Assembly (NCBI RefSeq): GCF_006539185.1
Contig: NZ_BJMN01000049.1
Coordinates: forward strand, 1-64,000
Direction of reading: 5' to 3'
Origin: Streptomyces gardneri
GTDB taxonomy: Bacteria > Actinomycetota > Actinomycetes > Streptomycetales > Streptomycetaceae
DNA length: 64,000 nucleotides
The notes beneath the pieces are model-generated. The model was given only the letters and a program-made list of their open reading frames with translations. It did no database searches and was not told where the DNA came from. The position numbers were made by a program, and so were the translations under genes. Below are positions 1 through 7,710 of the stretch, piece after piece; positions within the stretch are counted from its first letter, which is position 1; the number at the start of each line of letters is the position of its first letter.

Positions 1-164
1 TGGTCACTACTTTAGCTGATTTCTCTGGCGACTCATAATCGAGCCATTCGAAACGAATTTCGGGAATGCCGAAATACGCCCCTGCTGGGGAATCATCGAG
101 AGTAGTGGGTGGCCGCTACGGGGTGCTTGAACAAGCAGGCCCGTTTTCTGCGGCTCGGGCTACG
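1..164. other. Intergenic left edge, unusually AT-rich
   Basis: No convincing gene is seen. The first ~110 bases are visibly richer in A/T than the rest of the window. A short inverted repeat (CGAAA-CGAA-TTTCG) lies at 49-62. A second hairpin (TGCTTG-AA-CAAGCA, 124-137), followed on the minus strand by no clear T-run, sits just after the glycosylase stop and may be a weak terminator. Only short open frames with poor codon use occur here. Confidence 0.5.
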
Positions 165-827
165 TTAGGCGGTCGGGCGGCCAGAGTCAAGGCGGCGCTT
201 CCGGGGTGTGTGGGGGCGGTACGGGCTGACCGTCGGGTCGTCGGTGATCCAGAAGCGCCAGGGGTGCGGGGCGCCGTCGCCGCCCACGCCCGTGCGGGGG
301 CCGCTGCTGATGGCTTCGGGTGTGGGGGGCGTGCCGGTGAGGAGGGTGAGGGGGGCGGTCGGGCCGGCGCAGGTGTCCGTGCCGTTGAGGGAGAGGGCGA
401 TGTCCAGGGCCGTGGCCAGGCGGGCGGGGCCCTTGGCCAGCTCCCTGTCGTGGCGGGCCGAGCGGCGGCGGGCGCGGGCCTGCTCGGCACCCGTCAGGAC
501 CTCACCCGCGCGCAGCAGGACTCCACTCGCTTGGCCCTCGGGACCGCAGACCAGGTTGAGGCAGTGCCACATGCCGTAGGTGAAGTAGACGTACGCGTGT
601 CCGGGCGGGCCGAACATGACGGCGTTGCGTGCGGTGCGGCCGCGGAAGGCGTGCGAGCCGGGGTCGATCGCGCCGGCGTACGCCTCCACCTCCGTGAGGC
701 GCAGCTCGATCCGTCCTTCCGGCGTGTTGCGGACGAGGGTGCGGCCGAGCAGGTCCGGGGCGACATCGAGGACGGGCCGGTCGAAGAAGGCCCGCGGGAG
801 GCGCGTACGGGCGGGGGTGTCGCTCAT
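165..827 (-). CDS. mpg: 3-methyladenine DNA glycosylase (AAG/MPG family)
   Basis: This is a monofunctional base-excision-repair enzyme of the AAG/MPG type, which removes alkylated purines such as 3-methyladenine from DNA. The 220-aa length is close to the usual ~200 for bacterial members. The family pattern LTEVEAYAG (about residues 44-52) carries the presumed catalytic glutamate E48. The segments GPPGHAYVYFTYGMWHCLN and SGVLLRAGE match the damaged-base pocket region of the family. It starts with ATG and ends in TAA. The gene stands alone, divergent from the Spo0M-like gene. The C-terminus (about residues 165-220) is basic and proline-rich and less conserved. Confidence 0.9.
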   Translation of the reverse strand: MSDTPARTRLPRAFFDRPVLDVAPDLLGRTLVRNTPEGRIELRLTEVEAYAGAIDPGSHAFRGRTARNAVMFGPPGHAYVYFTYGMWHCLNLVCGPEGQASGVLLRAGEVLTGAEQARARRRSARHDRELAKGPARLATALDIALSLNGTDTCAGPTAPLTLLTGTPPTPEAISSGPRTGVGGDGAPHPWRFWITDDPTVSPYRPHTPRKRRLDSGRPTA

Positions 828-914
828 GGCGGCCGAGCGTAGTGGTGGGCGGCGGGGAACCGGCTACGGTCGTCGCGCGTATGTAGAGGTCAGTACCGAG
901 AAGGAGTGGAAGTC

Positions 915-1697
915 ATGGGATTCAAGAAGCTGCTCGCGAGCCTGGGTGCCGGTGGGGCCACCGTGGAGACCGTGCTCTCCGAGGCGAACGTGGTTCCCGG
1001 TGGTGTCGTCCAGGGTGAGGTGCGGATCCAGGGCGGCAGCGTCGACCAGCAGATCGAGGCGCTCTCCGTCGGGCTGCAGGCACGGGTCGAGGTCGAGGGT
1101 GGCGACCAGGAGCACAAGCAGGACATCGAGTTCCTCAAGGTACGTCTGGGTGGTGCCTTCGAGGTGAAGGCCGGCGCGGTGCACGTGGTGCCGTTCGGTC
1201 TTGAGGTGCCGTGGGAGACGCCGGTGACCTCGGTCTCGGGTCAGCAGCTGCACGGTATGAACATCGGTGTGGTCACGGAGCTGGAGATCGCCCGAGCCGT
1301 GGACTCCGGCGACCTGGACCCGATCAACGTGCACCCGCTGCCGGCGCAGCAGGCGATCCTGGACGCCTTCATCGGTCTGGGCTTCCGCTTCAAGAGCGCC
1401 GACATGGAGCGCGGGCACATCCGGGGGACGCGCCAGAAGCTGCCCTTCTACCAGGAGATCGAGTTCTTCGCGCCGCAGCAGTACCGCGGCCTGAACCAGG
1501 TCGAGGTCAGCTTCGTCGCCGACGAGCGCGAGATGGACGTCGTCCTGGAGATGGACAAGAAGCCCGGCCTGTTCGGTGAGGGCAGCGACTCCTTCCGTGC
1601 GTTCAAGGTGGGGCTGCACGACTTCCACACGACCGACTGGGCGGCCTACCTGAACCAGTGGCTCGCCGAGGTCGGCGGCCGTCGCAACTGGCTCTAG
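915..1697 (+). CDS. spo0M: Spo0M-like sporulation-control protein (arrestin fold)
   Basis: The 260-aa protein belongs to the SpoOM family, cytosolic arrestin-fold proteins first linked to sporulation control in Bacillus. The N-terminus MGFKKLLASLGAGG and the later segment VVPGGVVQGEVRIQGG are typical of the family. I start it at ATG 915 because AAGGAG at 901-906 lies 8 nt upstream; an in-frame GTG at 906 would sit inside that ribosome site. No membrane segment is present. In Streptomyces the precise role is not settled, so the function is inferred from the family only. Confidence 0.85.
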   Translation: MGFKKLLASLGAGGATVETVLSEANVVPGGVVQGEVRIQGGSVDQQIEALSVGLQARVEVEGGDQEHKQDIEFLKVRLGGAFEVKAGAVHVVPFGLEVPWETPVTSVSGQQLHGMNIGVVTELEIARAVDSGDLDPINVHPLPAQQAILDAFIGLGFRFKSADMERGHIRGTRQKLPFYQEIEFFAPQQYRGLNQVEVSFVADEREMDVVLEMDKKPGLFGEGSDSFRAFKVGLHDFHTTDWAAYLNQWLAEVGGRRNWL

Positions 1698-1752
1698 GCT
1701 CGACGGGACAGGCTGCTGAGGCAGTAGGTACGGGCGATACGGAGGTTTCCAC

Positions 1753-2292
1753 GTGTCCGAGGGCAAGAGGGCGCCGCTTCCTCATGACTTCCATCCGCCG
1801 GTGGCGGAGTTCACGGTCGTGAGTGACGACGTCACGCCGGGCGGAGTCCTGAAGGACGCACAGGTCTACTCGGCGGGGAACACCTCTCCGCACCTGCGTT
1901 GGGAGGGCTTCCCCGAGGGGACGAAGAGCTTCGCCGTCACGTGCTTCGACCCGGACGCCCCCACGGGCAGCGGGTTCTGGCACTGGGTGCTGTTCGACGT
2001 ACCGATGTCGGTGACGGAGCTGCCCGTCGGTGCCGGGTCGGGGTCGTTCGAGGGGCTGCCGGCCGGGGCCGTGCAGGTCCGGAACGACTACGGCGCGAAG
2101 GAGTTCGGCGGCGCCGCTCCCCCGGCCGGGGACCCCGCGCATCGCTATGTCTTCACGGTGTACGCCGTGGACAGCGAGAAGCTCGGGCCGGACGACGGCG
2201 CCTCGCCGGCGGCCATCGGTTTCAACCTGCGGTTCCACACGCTGGGCCGTGCCCAGTTGGTCGCCGAGTACGCGGCTCCCGCGGCGGTCTGA
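1753..2292 (+). CDS. YbhB/YbcL family PEBP-fold protein
   Basis: The 179-aa protein is a phosphatidylethanolamine-binding-protein (Raf kinase inhibitor-like) family member. It shows the hallmark anion-pocket pattern DPDAPTGSGFWHWVLFD at about residues 63-79 and a second conserved block AHRYVFTVYAVD. No signal peptide is visible, so it is probably cytosolic. GTG start is preceded by GGAGG 7 nt upstream. The ligand and role in bacteria are unknown. It lies 55 bp after the Spo0M-like gene in the same direction and is followed by a terminator hairpin at 2310-2344, so the two may share a transcript. Confidence 0.88.
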   Translation: MSEGKRAPLPHDFHPPVAEFTVVSDDVTPGGVLKDAQVYSAGNTSPHLRWEGFPEGTKSFAVTCFDPDAPTGSGFWHWVLFDVPMSVTELPVGAGSGSFEGLPAGAVQVRNDYGAKEFGGAAPPAGDPAHRYVFTVYAVDSEKLGPDDGASPAAIGFNLRFHTLGRAQLVAEYAAPAAV

Positions 2293-2309
2293 TCGTTCGT
2301 TTGTTGTTT

Positions 2310-2344
2310 GCCCGCTTCTGGTCTTGGAGAGATCAGAAGCGGGC
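2310..2344 (+). terminator. Rho-independent terminator after the PEBP gene
   Basis: Eleven-base perfect arms (2310-2320 and 2334-2344) enclose a 13-base loop and are followed by a short T-rich run (ATCTTTTG). It lies 17 bases past the stop of the PEBP-family gene. Confidence 0.8.
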
Positions 2345-2456
2345 ATCTTTTGTTGCGCAGGAAAATTGCGTTGTCCGACCCCGGCCGGCCCGGCCATCGT
2401 TGATCCAGGCCCCACGCCCCGCTCGGGGCGGGGCCGGCACACGGGAGGTGGGCACA

Positions 2457-2963
2457 ATGCGGGACACGCTGGTACTGAACGCGAGCTTCGAGCCGCTGTC
2501 GACGGTCACACTCAACCGTGCGGTGGTGCTTGTCCTGCAGGACAAGGCCGTCGTCGAGCAGGCCCATCCCGAGCTGCGTGTGCGGGGTGCCGCCGTCGAT
2601 CTTCCGGTGCCGCGGGTGATCAGGCTCTGCCGGTACGTACGGGTGCCCTTCCGAAGACACGCCCCGTGGTCGAGGCGGGGGGTGCTGGTCCGGGACCAAC
2701 ACAGGTGCGCGTACTGCGGGAGGAGGGCGACGACCGTCGACCATGTCGTGCCGCGCGCCCAGGGGGGTGGGGACAGCTGGCTGAATACCGTCGCTTCCTG
2801 CGCCGAGGACAACCACCGCAAGGCCGACCGGACGCCGGAGCAGGCGGGAATGCCTCTGCTGCACGAGCCGTTCGTCCCGTCGCCGGCCGACGCGATGCTG
2901 CTCGCGCTGCGGGCCGGTGAGCGGTCCGCGCTGCCGGAGTGGCTCGCGAACTCGGCCGCGTAG
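2457..2963 (+). CDS. HNH endonuclease family protein
   Basis: The 168-aa protein carries a compact HNH nuclease domain. Residues CAYCGRR and TTVDHVVPRAQGG are followed by SWLNTVASCAEDNHRK, giving the two zinc-cysteine pairs and the DH/N/H metal site in the C-terminal half. The N-terminal half (LVLNASFEPLSTVTLNRAVVL) matches the widespread actinobacterial single-domain HNH proteins. The substrate is unknown; such genes occur as lone chromosomal copies and need not be defence nucleases. ATG 2457 is preceded by GGGAGGTGGG. It ends just before a hairpin shared with the convergent TauE gene. Confidence 0.85.
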   Translation: MRDTLVLNASFEPLSTVTLNRAVVLVLQDKAVVEQAHPELRVRGAAVDLPVPRVIRLCRYVRVPFRRHAPWSRRGVLVRDQHRCAYCGRRATTVDHVVPRAQGGGDSWLNTVASCAEDNHRKADRTPEQAGMPLLHEPFVPSPADAMLLALRAGERSALPEWLANSAA

Positions 2964-2999
2964 ACAGTCAGTTGCGGCGTCGGTCGTCTCGTGCGGAGT

Positions 3000-3031
3000 G
3001 AGCCCGCCTTCCCTTGTGGGGAGGCGGGCTC
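3000..3031. terminator. Bidirectional terminator hairpin between HNH and TauE genes
   Basis: Fourteen-base arms (3000-3013 and 3018-3031, one G-T wobble) flank the loop TTGT. It lies between two convergent genes, 36 bp past the HNH stop and 23 bp past the TauE-family stop. Confidence 0.75.
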
Positions 3032-3054
3032 CTTCGTGGGGCGGGCGGACCGGG

Positions 3055-3822
3055 CTACTTCAGGGTCAGCTGGAGGATCGCGACGATGCCGACCGCGATG
3101 ATCACCCCGCGCAGGACGGAAGGCGGCAGCTTGCGGCCGACCTTGGCGCCGATCTGGCCGCCGATGGTGGAGCCGACGGCGATCAGGAGGACGGCCGTCC
3201 AGTCGAACTCGGCGACGAAGAGGAAGAAGACGGCCGCGATTCCGTTGACGAGCGCGCCGAGGATGTTCTTGACGGCGTTGATCCGCTGCAGGGTGTCGTG
3301 GAGCAGCAGGCCCATGAGGGAGAGGTAGAGGACTCCCTGGGCGGCGCCGAAGTATCCGCCGTACATGCTGGCGAGGCAGAGGCCGACGAGGAGGACGGGG
3401 CCGCCGTCGGGGTGGGCCACGGTGCCGCTCTGTTCGCGGCGCCGCTGTACGGCGGCGGCGATGCGGGGCTGGAGGAGGACCAGGACGAGCGCGAGGCCGA
3501 TGAGGACGGGGACGATCGCGTCGAAGGCGTCGGACGGCAGGGCGAGGAGCAGGATCGCGCCGATGAGGCCGCCGAGGAGGGCCACGCCGCCGAGTCGGAT
3601 GATGCGGGCCTTCTGGCCCTTCAGTTCGCGGCGGTAGCCGATGGCCCCGCTGATGGAGCCGGGGACGAGGCCCAGGGCGTTCGAGACGTTCGCGGTGATC
3701 GGGGGCAGTCCGGTTGCGAGGAGGACCGGGAACGTGATGAGCGTTCCCGATCCGACGATGGTGTTGATGGTGCCGGCGCCGATGCCGGCGGCGAAGACTG
3801 CCAGCGCTTCCCAGATGGACAA
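3055..3822 (-). CDS. TauE/SafE family sulfite/organosulfonate exporter-like permease
   Basis: This integral membrane protein of about 255 aa belongs to the TauE/SafE (DUF81) family, thought to move anions such as sulfite, sulfoacetate or related compounds. It has the conserved opening AAGIGAGTINTIVGSGTLITFPVLL and several hydrophobic helices (about 7-8). The strong site AAGGAG abuts an ATG at 3828 with no spacing, whereas TTG 3822 has a 6-nt spacing, so I prefer TTG 3822; both differ by only two residues. It is a lone gene, so the substrate cannot be inferred from neighbours. Confidence 0.85.
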   Translation of the reverse strand: MSIWEALAVFAAGIGAGTINTIVGSGTLITFPVLLATGLPPITANVSNALGLVPGSISGAIGYRRELKGQKARIIRLGGVALLGGLIGAILLLALPSDAFDAIVPVLIGLALVLVLLQPRIAAAVQRRREQSGTVAHPDGGPVLLVGLCLASMYGGYFGAAQGVLYLSLMGLLLHDTLQRINAVKNILGALVNGIAAVFFLFVAEFDWTAVLLIAVGSTIGGQIGAKVGRKLPPSVLRGVIIAVGIVAILQLTLK

Positions 3823-3921
3823 CGCCATCTCCTTACATGGTCAGTGAGTCGCCTCCCCGCTCTGAGTTTCGTCAGGGTCGAGGGGCTCGCACCGATCATG
3901 CACGAACTTTAGGTGTACGTG

Positions 3922-4860
3922 TCAGTCAACCGGGGGTTCTTCTCGCCTGGCGGCCGGTACGTCCTTGGTGTTGAATCCGGGGGCTCCGCCGCCGACGTTG
4001 CCGAAAGCGCCGGAGAGGCCCTTGAGGGCGTCGCCGATCTCGCTGGGCACGATCCAGAGCTTGTTGGCGTCGCCCTCGGCGATCTTCGGGAGCATCTGGA
4101 GGTACTGGTACGAGAGCAGCTTCTGGTCCGGGTCGCCCGCGTGGATGGCCTCGAAGACCGTACGGACGGCCTGGGCCTCGCCCTCGGCGCGCAGGGCCGC
4201 GGCCCTGGACTCGCCCTCGGCGCGGAGGATCGCGGACTGCTTCTCGCCCTCGGCGGTGAGGATCGCGGACTGGCGGGTGCCCTCCGCGGTGAGGATCGCG
4301 GCGCGCTTGTCGCGCTCGGCGCGCATCTGCTTCTCCATCGAGTCCTGGATGGAGGTCGGCGGCTCGATCGCCTTGAGCTCGACGCGGTTGACGCGGATGC
4401 CCCACTTGCCGGTGGCCTCGTCGAGGACGCCGCGCAGCGCGGCGTTGATGTCCTCGCGGGAGGTGAGGGTCCGCTCCAGGTCCATGCCGCCGATGATGTT
4501 GCGCAGGGTGGTGACGGTGAGCTGCTCGATCGCCTGGATGTAGCTGGCGACCTCGTAGGTCGCGGCCCTGGCGTCGGTCACCTGGTAGTAGATGACCGTG
4601 TCGATGTTGACGACCAGGTTGTCCTGGGTGATCACCGGCTGCGGCGGGAAGGGGACGACCTGCTCCCGCAGGTCGATCCGGTTCCGGATCGAGTCGATGA
4701 ACGGGACGACGATGTTCAGTCCGGCGTTGAGTGTGCGGGTGTAGCGGCCGAAGCGCTCCACGATCGCCGCGCTCGCCTGCGGGATGACCTGAATCGTCTT
4801 GACCAGGGCGATGAAGACGAGCACCACCAGAATGATCAGGACGATGATGACTGCTGACAT
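3922..4860 (-). CDS. SPFH/Band 7 domain membrane protein (stomatin/paraslipin type)
   Basis: The 312-aa protein begins with one transmembrane helix (about residues 2-22), followed by an SPFH/Band 7 domain (about 25-190). A helical C-terminal part contains several imperfect ~11-residue AEG-x-x-QSAIL repeats (about 195-240). SPFH proteins form large oligomeric assemblies in the membrane and organise membrane microdomains or regulate membrane proteases. It lies 93 bp downstream of an NfeD gene in the same direction; NfeD-SPFH pairing is a classic arrangement, so the two products likely act together. Confidence 0.9.
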   Translation of the reverse strand: MSAVIIVLIILVVLVFIALVKTIQVIPQASAAIVERFGRYTRTLNAGLNIVVPFIDSIRNRIDLREQVVPFPPQPVITQDNLVVNIDTVIYYQVTDARAATYEVASYIQAIEQLTVTTLRNIIGGMDLERTLTSREDINAALRGVLDEATGKWGIRVNRVELKAIEPPTSIQDSMEKQMRAERDKRAAILTAEGTRQSAILTAEGEKQSAILRAEGESRAAALRAEGEAQAVRTVFEAIHAGDPDQKLLSYQYLQMLPKIAEGDANKLWIVPSEIGDALKGLSGAFGNVGGGAPGFNTKDVPAARREEPPVD

Positions 4861-4953
4861 CGTGTTCCCCGTGCCCTTCGCTACCGGTTGACTGCCGGAT
4901 GGCTTTCGATGATCGAGTTTCCCAGACGGCGGAACGTCATGGGCGATGTTCGG

Positions 4954-5385
4954 TCACATGACGACGGCCGTCGCACCGTCGATCTCGACCACGTCCACCT
5001 GATCGCCCGGTTCGAAGGTCTGTCCGCTGTCGAGCGCGCGGGCTGACCAGATCTCGCCGGCGAGCTTGATGCGGCCTCCGCCGCCGACGTCGACCCGTTC
5101 CAGGACGACGGCCTGACGCCCCTTCAGGGCGTCGATGCCGGAGGCGTGTTGGGGCCTGCCGTCGCGATGGCGGGCGGCGATCGGGCGTACCACCGCGATC
5201 AGCGCGACCGAGACGACGACGAAGACGAGTACCTGGGGAACGATGCCGAAGCCGAGGGCGGCGGTCACCGCCCCCGCCACCGCTCCGACGGAGAACATGC
5301 CGAACTCCGGCATCGCGGTCAGGACCAGCGGAATGCCGAGCCCCACCGCGCCGATCAACCACCAGACCCACGCGTCGATGTCCAC
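4954..5385 (-). CDS. NfeD family membrane protein
   Basis: The 143-aa short NfeD protein has two to three N-terminal transmembrane helices (about residues 5-65) and a C-terminal OB-fold domain (about 80-143, with ...GGGGRIKLAGEIWSARALD and the ending ...VDVVEIDGATAVVM typical of NfeDb). It partners with the downstream SPFH protein in membrane-quality or microdomain functions. It starts with GTG at 5385. Because it is the short form it lacks the ClpP-like protease domain found in long NfeD proteins. Confidence 0.88.
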   Translation of the reverse strand: MDIDAWVWWLIGAVGLGIPLVLTAMPEFGMFSVGAVAGAVTAALGFGIVPQVLVFVVVSVALIAVVRPIAARHRDGRPQHASGIDALKGRQAVVLERVDVGGGGRIKLAGEIWSARALDSGQTFEPGDQVDVVEIDGATAVVM

Positions 5386-5461
5386 GTGGTCATGGTAGGG
5401 CGGTGGGGTCCCTCCGGGACAGGGCGCGGGCGGCTGTGCGGGACGCCGGCGCTCCGGTCCG

Positions 5462-6259
5462 CTACTTCAGTGGCAGGCCCTGGGCGGTCCAGCGGTCGCC
5501 GACACGCTCGACGACGAGCGGCAGGCCGAAGCAGAGCGAGAGGTTGCGGGAGGTCAGCTCCATCTCCACCGGACCGGCGGCGAGGACCTTGCCCTGACGG
5601 ATCATCAGGACGTGGGTGAAGCCGGGCGCGATCTCCTCGACGTGGTGCGTGACCATGATCATGGAGGGGGCGTACGGGTCGCGGGCGAGGCGGCCGAGAC
5701 GGCGGACGAGGTCCTCGCGGCCGCCGAGGTCGAGGCCGGCCGCGGGCTCGTCGAGGAGCAGGAGCTCGGGGTCGGTCATCATCGCGCGGGCGATCAGGGT
5801 GCGCTTGCGCTCGCCCTCGGAGAGGGTGCCGAACTTGCGGTCCAGGTAGTCGTTCATGCCGAGGCGGTCGAGGAAGGCCTTGGCGCGCTGCTCGTCGACC
5901 GGGTCGTAGTCCTCGTGCCAGGTGGCCGTCATGCCGTAGGCGGCGGTGAGGACGGTCTGGAGGACGGTCTGGCCCTTGGGCAGCTTCTCCGCCATGGCGA
6001 TGCCGGCCATGCCGATGCGGGGGCGGAGTTCGAAGACGTCGGTGCCGACGCCGCCGAGCGGCTCGCCGAGGATCGTGGCGGAGCCCTTGGTGGGGAAGAG
6101 GTAGCTGGAGGCGATGTTCAGAAGGGTGGTCTTGCCGGCGCCGTTGGGTCCGAGGATCACCCAGCGCTCGCCCTCCTTGACCGACCAGGAGACCTCGTCC
6201 ACCAGAGCCCGTCCGTCGCGGACCACGGATACGTCCACCAGCTCCAGTACATCGCTCAT
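5462..6259 (-). CDS. ABC transporter ATP-binding protein without linked permease
   Basis: The 265-aa protein is a single ABC ATPase domain with Walker A GPNGAGKTT (about residues 38-46), signature LSEGERKR and Walker B ELLLLDEPAA, followed by the H-loop MVTHHVEEI. No membrane-spanning partner or binding protein is encoded next to it, so its permease must lie elsewhere or it works on a soluble target. It is divergent from the hypothetical gene at 6395. The overall sequence resembles ModF/YlmA-like ATPases, but I cannot assign a substrate. Confidence 0.85.
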   Translation of the reverse strand: MSDVLELVDVSVVRDGRALVDEVSWSVKEGERWVILGPNGAGKTTLLNIASSYLFPTKGSATILGEPLGGVGTDVFELRPRIGMAGIAMAEKLPKGQTVLQTVLTAAYGMTATWHEDYDPVDEQRAKAFLDRLGMNDYLDRKFGTLSEGERKRTLIARAMMTDPELLLLDEPAAGLDLGGREDLVRRLGRLARDPYAPSMIMVTHHVEEIAPGFTHVLMIRQGKVLAAGPVEMELTSRNLSLCFGLPLVVERVGDRWTAQGLPLK

Positions 6260-6394
6260 GAGCGCGTTGTCTCCCCTTGCGGTCGAGTCGTGTCGTCGCC
6301 TTGCGCCGATGGGCGCGGCGTCCAGGGGAAAACCTACGTTATCGACGGAGCGGGCCGGTCCCTAGGGCGTCCTTAGAGTCCTTAGTCTGGGGGG

Positions 6395-7198
6395 ATGCTT
6401 TCGGAACCACGCTCAGGACGCCTGGCCGCCTGGGGCAATGCCCTGCTGGCCGGGGCGGTGTCGCCGGACGATGCGGCGCTGGCCATTGTCGGGGAGGACG
6501 CGGTGCACCGCGTGGAGGGGCTGCCGGGTGAGGCGGCGCCGGTGGGGCTGACGCTCGCGCTGGGCCGGCTGCGGCGGCTCGGGGTGACCGGTTGGCGGGT
6601 GGCGCTGCCCGCGCCGGGGCATCCGCTGGGGCTGAGCGGTCCGCCGGAGTTCAACGCGCGCGCCCTGGAGGCGGCGGAGGCCGTGGTGGGCTTCGGCGCG
6701 CCGTACGGTCTCGTGCCGGAGGTCTCGGAGGCGGGTCCGGCGGGTGACGTGCACGTCGAGGTCGTCTGGCACTGCCTCTCGGTGCGGGAGGCCCCGCCGG
6801 CGGACGTGCCCTCGCTCGGCGAGGCGGAGCGGGAGCTCGCCGAGGCGCTGCGGGACGCGACGGCCGTGCTGACGCGGCTGGACGTGGCGGCCTCGGGTCC
6901 GGCGGCCGACGCGGCGCGCGAGGCGTACCGGGCTCGGGCGGAGGTGGGGCGGGAGGTGCTCGCCCCCGGCTACCCGCCGCGGGCCGTGCGGGTCCTGGAG
7001 CTGGCCCAGCGGATCGGACTCCTTGTGGACCTGGCGTACGACCACGGGCACGGGGGCGCGGTCAGCGCCTCGGAGATGGCGGCGCGGGGGGAGGCGCTGC
7101 GGCCGGTGGAGCGGGTGGCACGGCGGGCGCAGGTCGCCGCGTACAACGCGTATGTGGAGGAGAGCGAGCGGGACCGCGAGCGGCAGCGGGGGTTCTGA
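6395..7198 (+). CDS. Conserved hypothetical protein
   Basis: The 267-aa protein has the strong third-position G/C bias expected of a real Streptomyces gene. I do not recognise a catalytic family. It is rich in Ala/Gly/Leu, lacks a signal peptide or membrane helices, and the C-terminal half (about 150-267) looks largely helical. A G-rich run immediately precedes the ATG and no spaced ribosome site is evident; a TAGTCT hexamer 6 nt upstream could be a -10 box of a leaderless transcript. It is convergent with chpE across a strong hairpin. Confidence 0.75.
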   Translation: MLSEPRSGRLAAWGNALLAGAVSPDDAALAIVGEDAVHRVEGLPGEAAPVGLTLALGRLRRLGVTGWRVALPAPGHPLGLSGPPEFNARALEAAEAVVGFGAPYGLVPEVSEAGPAGDVHVEVVWHCLSVREAPPADVPSLGEAERELAEALRDATAVLTRLDVAASGPAADAAREAYRARAEVGREVLAPGYPPRAVRVLELAQRIGLLVDLAYDHGHGGAVSASEMAARGEALRPVERVARRAQVAAYNAYVEESERDRERQRGF

Positions 7199-7257
7199 CT
7201 CTCGGGGTCTGGGCTCTGGATCCTCTGGGCTTCTGAGCTCTGTGAGCGGAAAAGGGG

Positions 7258-7287
7258 CCGGCCCCCGGGGGATCGTCCGGGGGCCGG
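7258..7287. terminator. Bidirectional terminator between hypothetical gene and chpE
   Basis: Perfect 11-base arms (7258-7268 and 7277-7287) lie between the convergent stops at 7198 and 7303, with an A-run on the left flank that reads as T on the minus strand, serving chpE. Confidence 0.75.
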
Positions 7288-7302
7288 TGGTTCTGGGGTG
7301 GC

Positions 7303-7545
7303 TCAGCCGTTGAGGGCGTGGTTGCCGAAGGCCGGGTTGAGCAGGCCGATCACGTTGACCGTGTTGCCGGAGACGTTCACGGGGACGTGGACCGGGACCT
7401 GCACCAGGTTGCCGGACGCGACGCCCGGCGAGTTGAGGGCCTTGCCCGAGGCCTCGGCGCCGTGGGCGGAGGCGACACCCGCACCGGCGGCGATGATGCC
7501 ACCGGCGACCATGGTGACGGCAGCGGCCTTCTTGAGGTTCTTCAC
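7303..7545 (-). CDS. chpE: Chaplin ChpE-type short secreted amyloid surface protein
   Basis: Short chaplins are secreted, self-assembling proteins that coat aerial hyphae and lower surface tension. The 80-aa precursor has a Sec signal peptide (about 1-27, ending ...GVASA) and one chaplin domain with VASGNLVQVPVHVPVN and NVIGLLNPAFGN. It has no cysteines in the domain; ChpE of S. coelicolor (SCO1800) is the chaplin without the usual Cys pair, and the neighbourhood agrees. AGGAGG at 7555-7560 touches ATG 7554, but GTG 7545 lies 9 nt from it and gives the usual MKNLKKAA start, so I begin there. Confidence 0.85.
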   Translation of the reverse strand: MKNLKKAAAVTMVAGGIIAAGAGVASAHGAEASGKALNSPGVASGNLVQVPVHVPVNVSGNTVNVIGLLNPAFGNHALNG

Positions 7546-7567
7546 TTGGTACATCCTCCTGGTCATC

Positions 7568-7589
7568 GCTGCGGCAGGTCCGCCGCAGC
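7568..7589 (-). promoter_or_regulatory. Hairpin in the chpE 5' leader
   Basis: Perfect 8-base arms (7568-7575 and 7582-7589) enclose a 6-base loop and end only 7 nt before the AGGAGG ribosome site of chpE. It could shield or stabilise the leader; no ligand motif is recognised. Confidence 0.4.
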
Positions 7590-7636
7590 ACGCCATGGAG
7601 AACGCCGCCGCCCCCGCCGGGTTGCGCCGAACGGGG

Positions 7637-7666
7637 GATATACACCCGACGGTATGAATGACTGAA
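7637..7666 (-). promoter_or_regulatory. Candidate chpE promoter
   Basis: On the minus strand TTCAGT (7661-7666) and TATATC (7637-7642) are separated by 18 bases, a plausible -35/-10 pair about 90 bases upstream of the chpE start. Motif match only. Confidence 0.35.
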
Positions 7667-7710
7667 CGGTCGTGCGCCCGGCGCGCGAGGGGGCGCGCCC
7701 CGGGGGCGTG

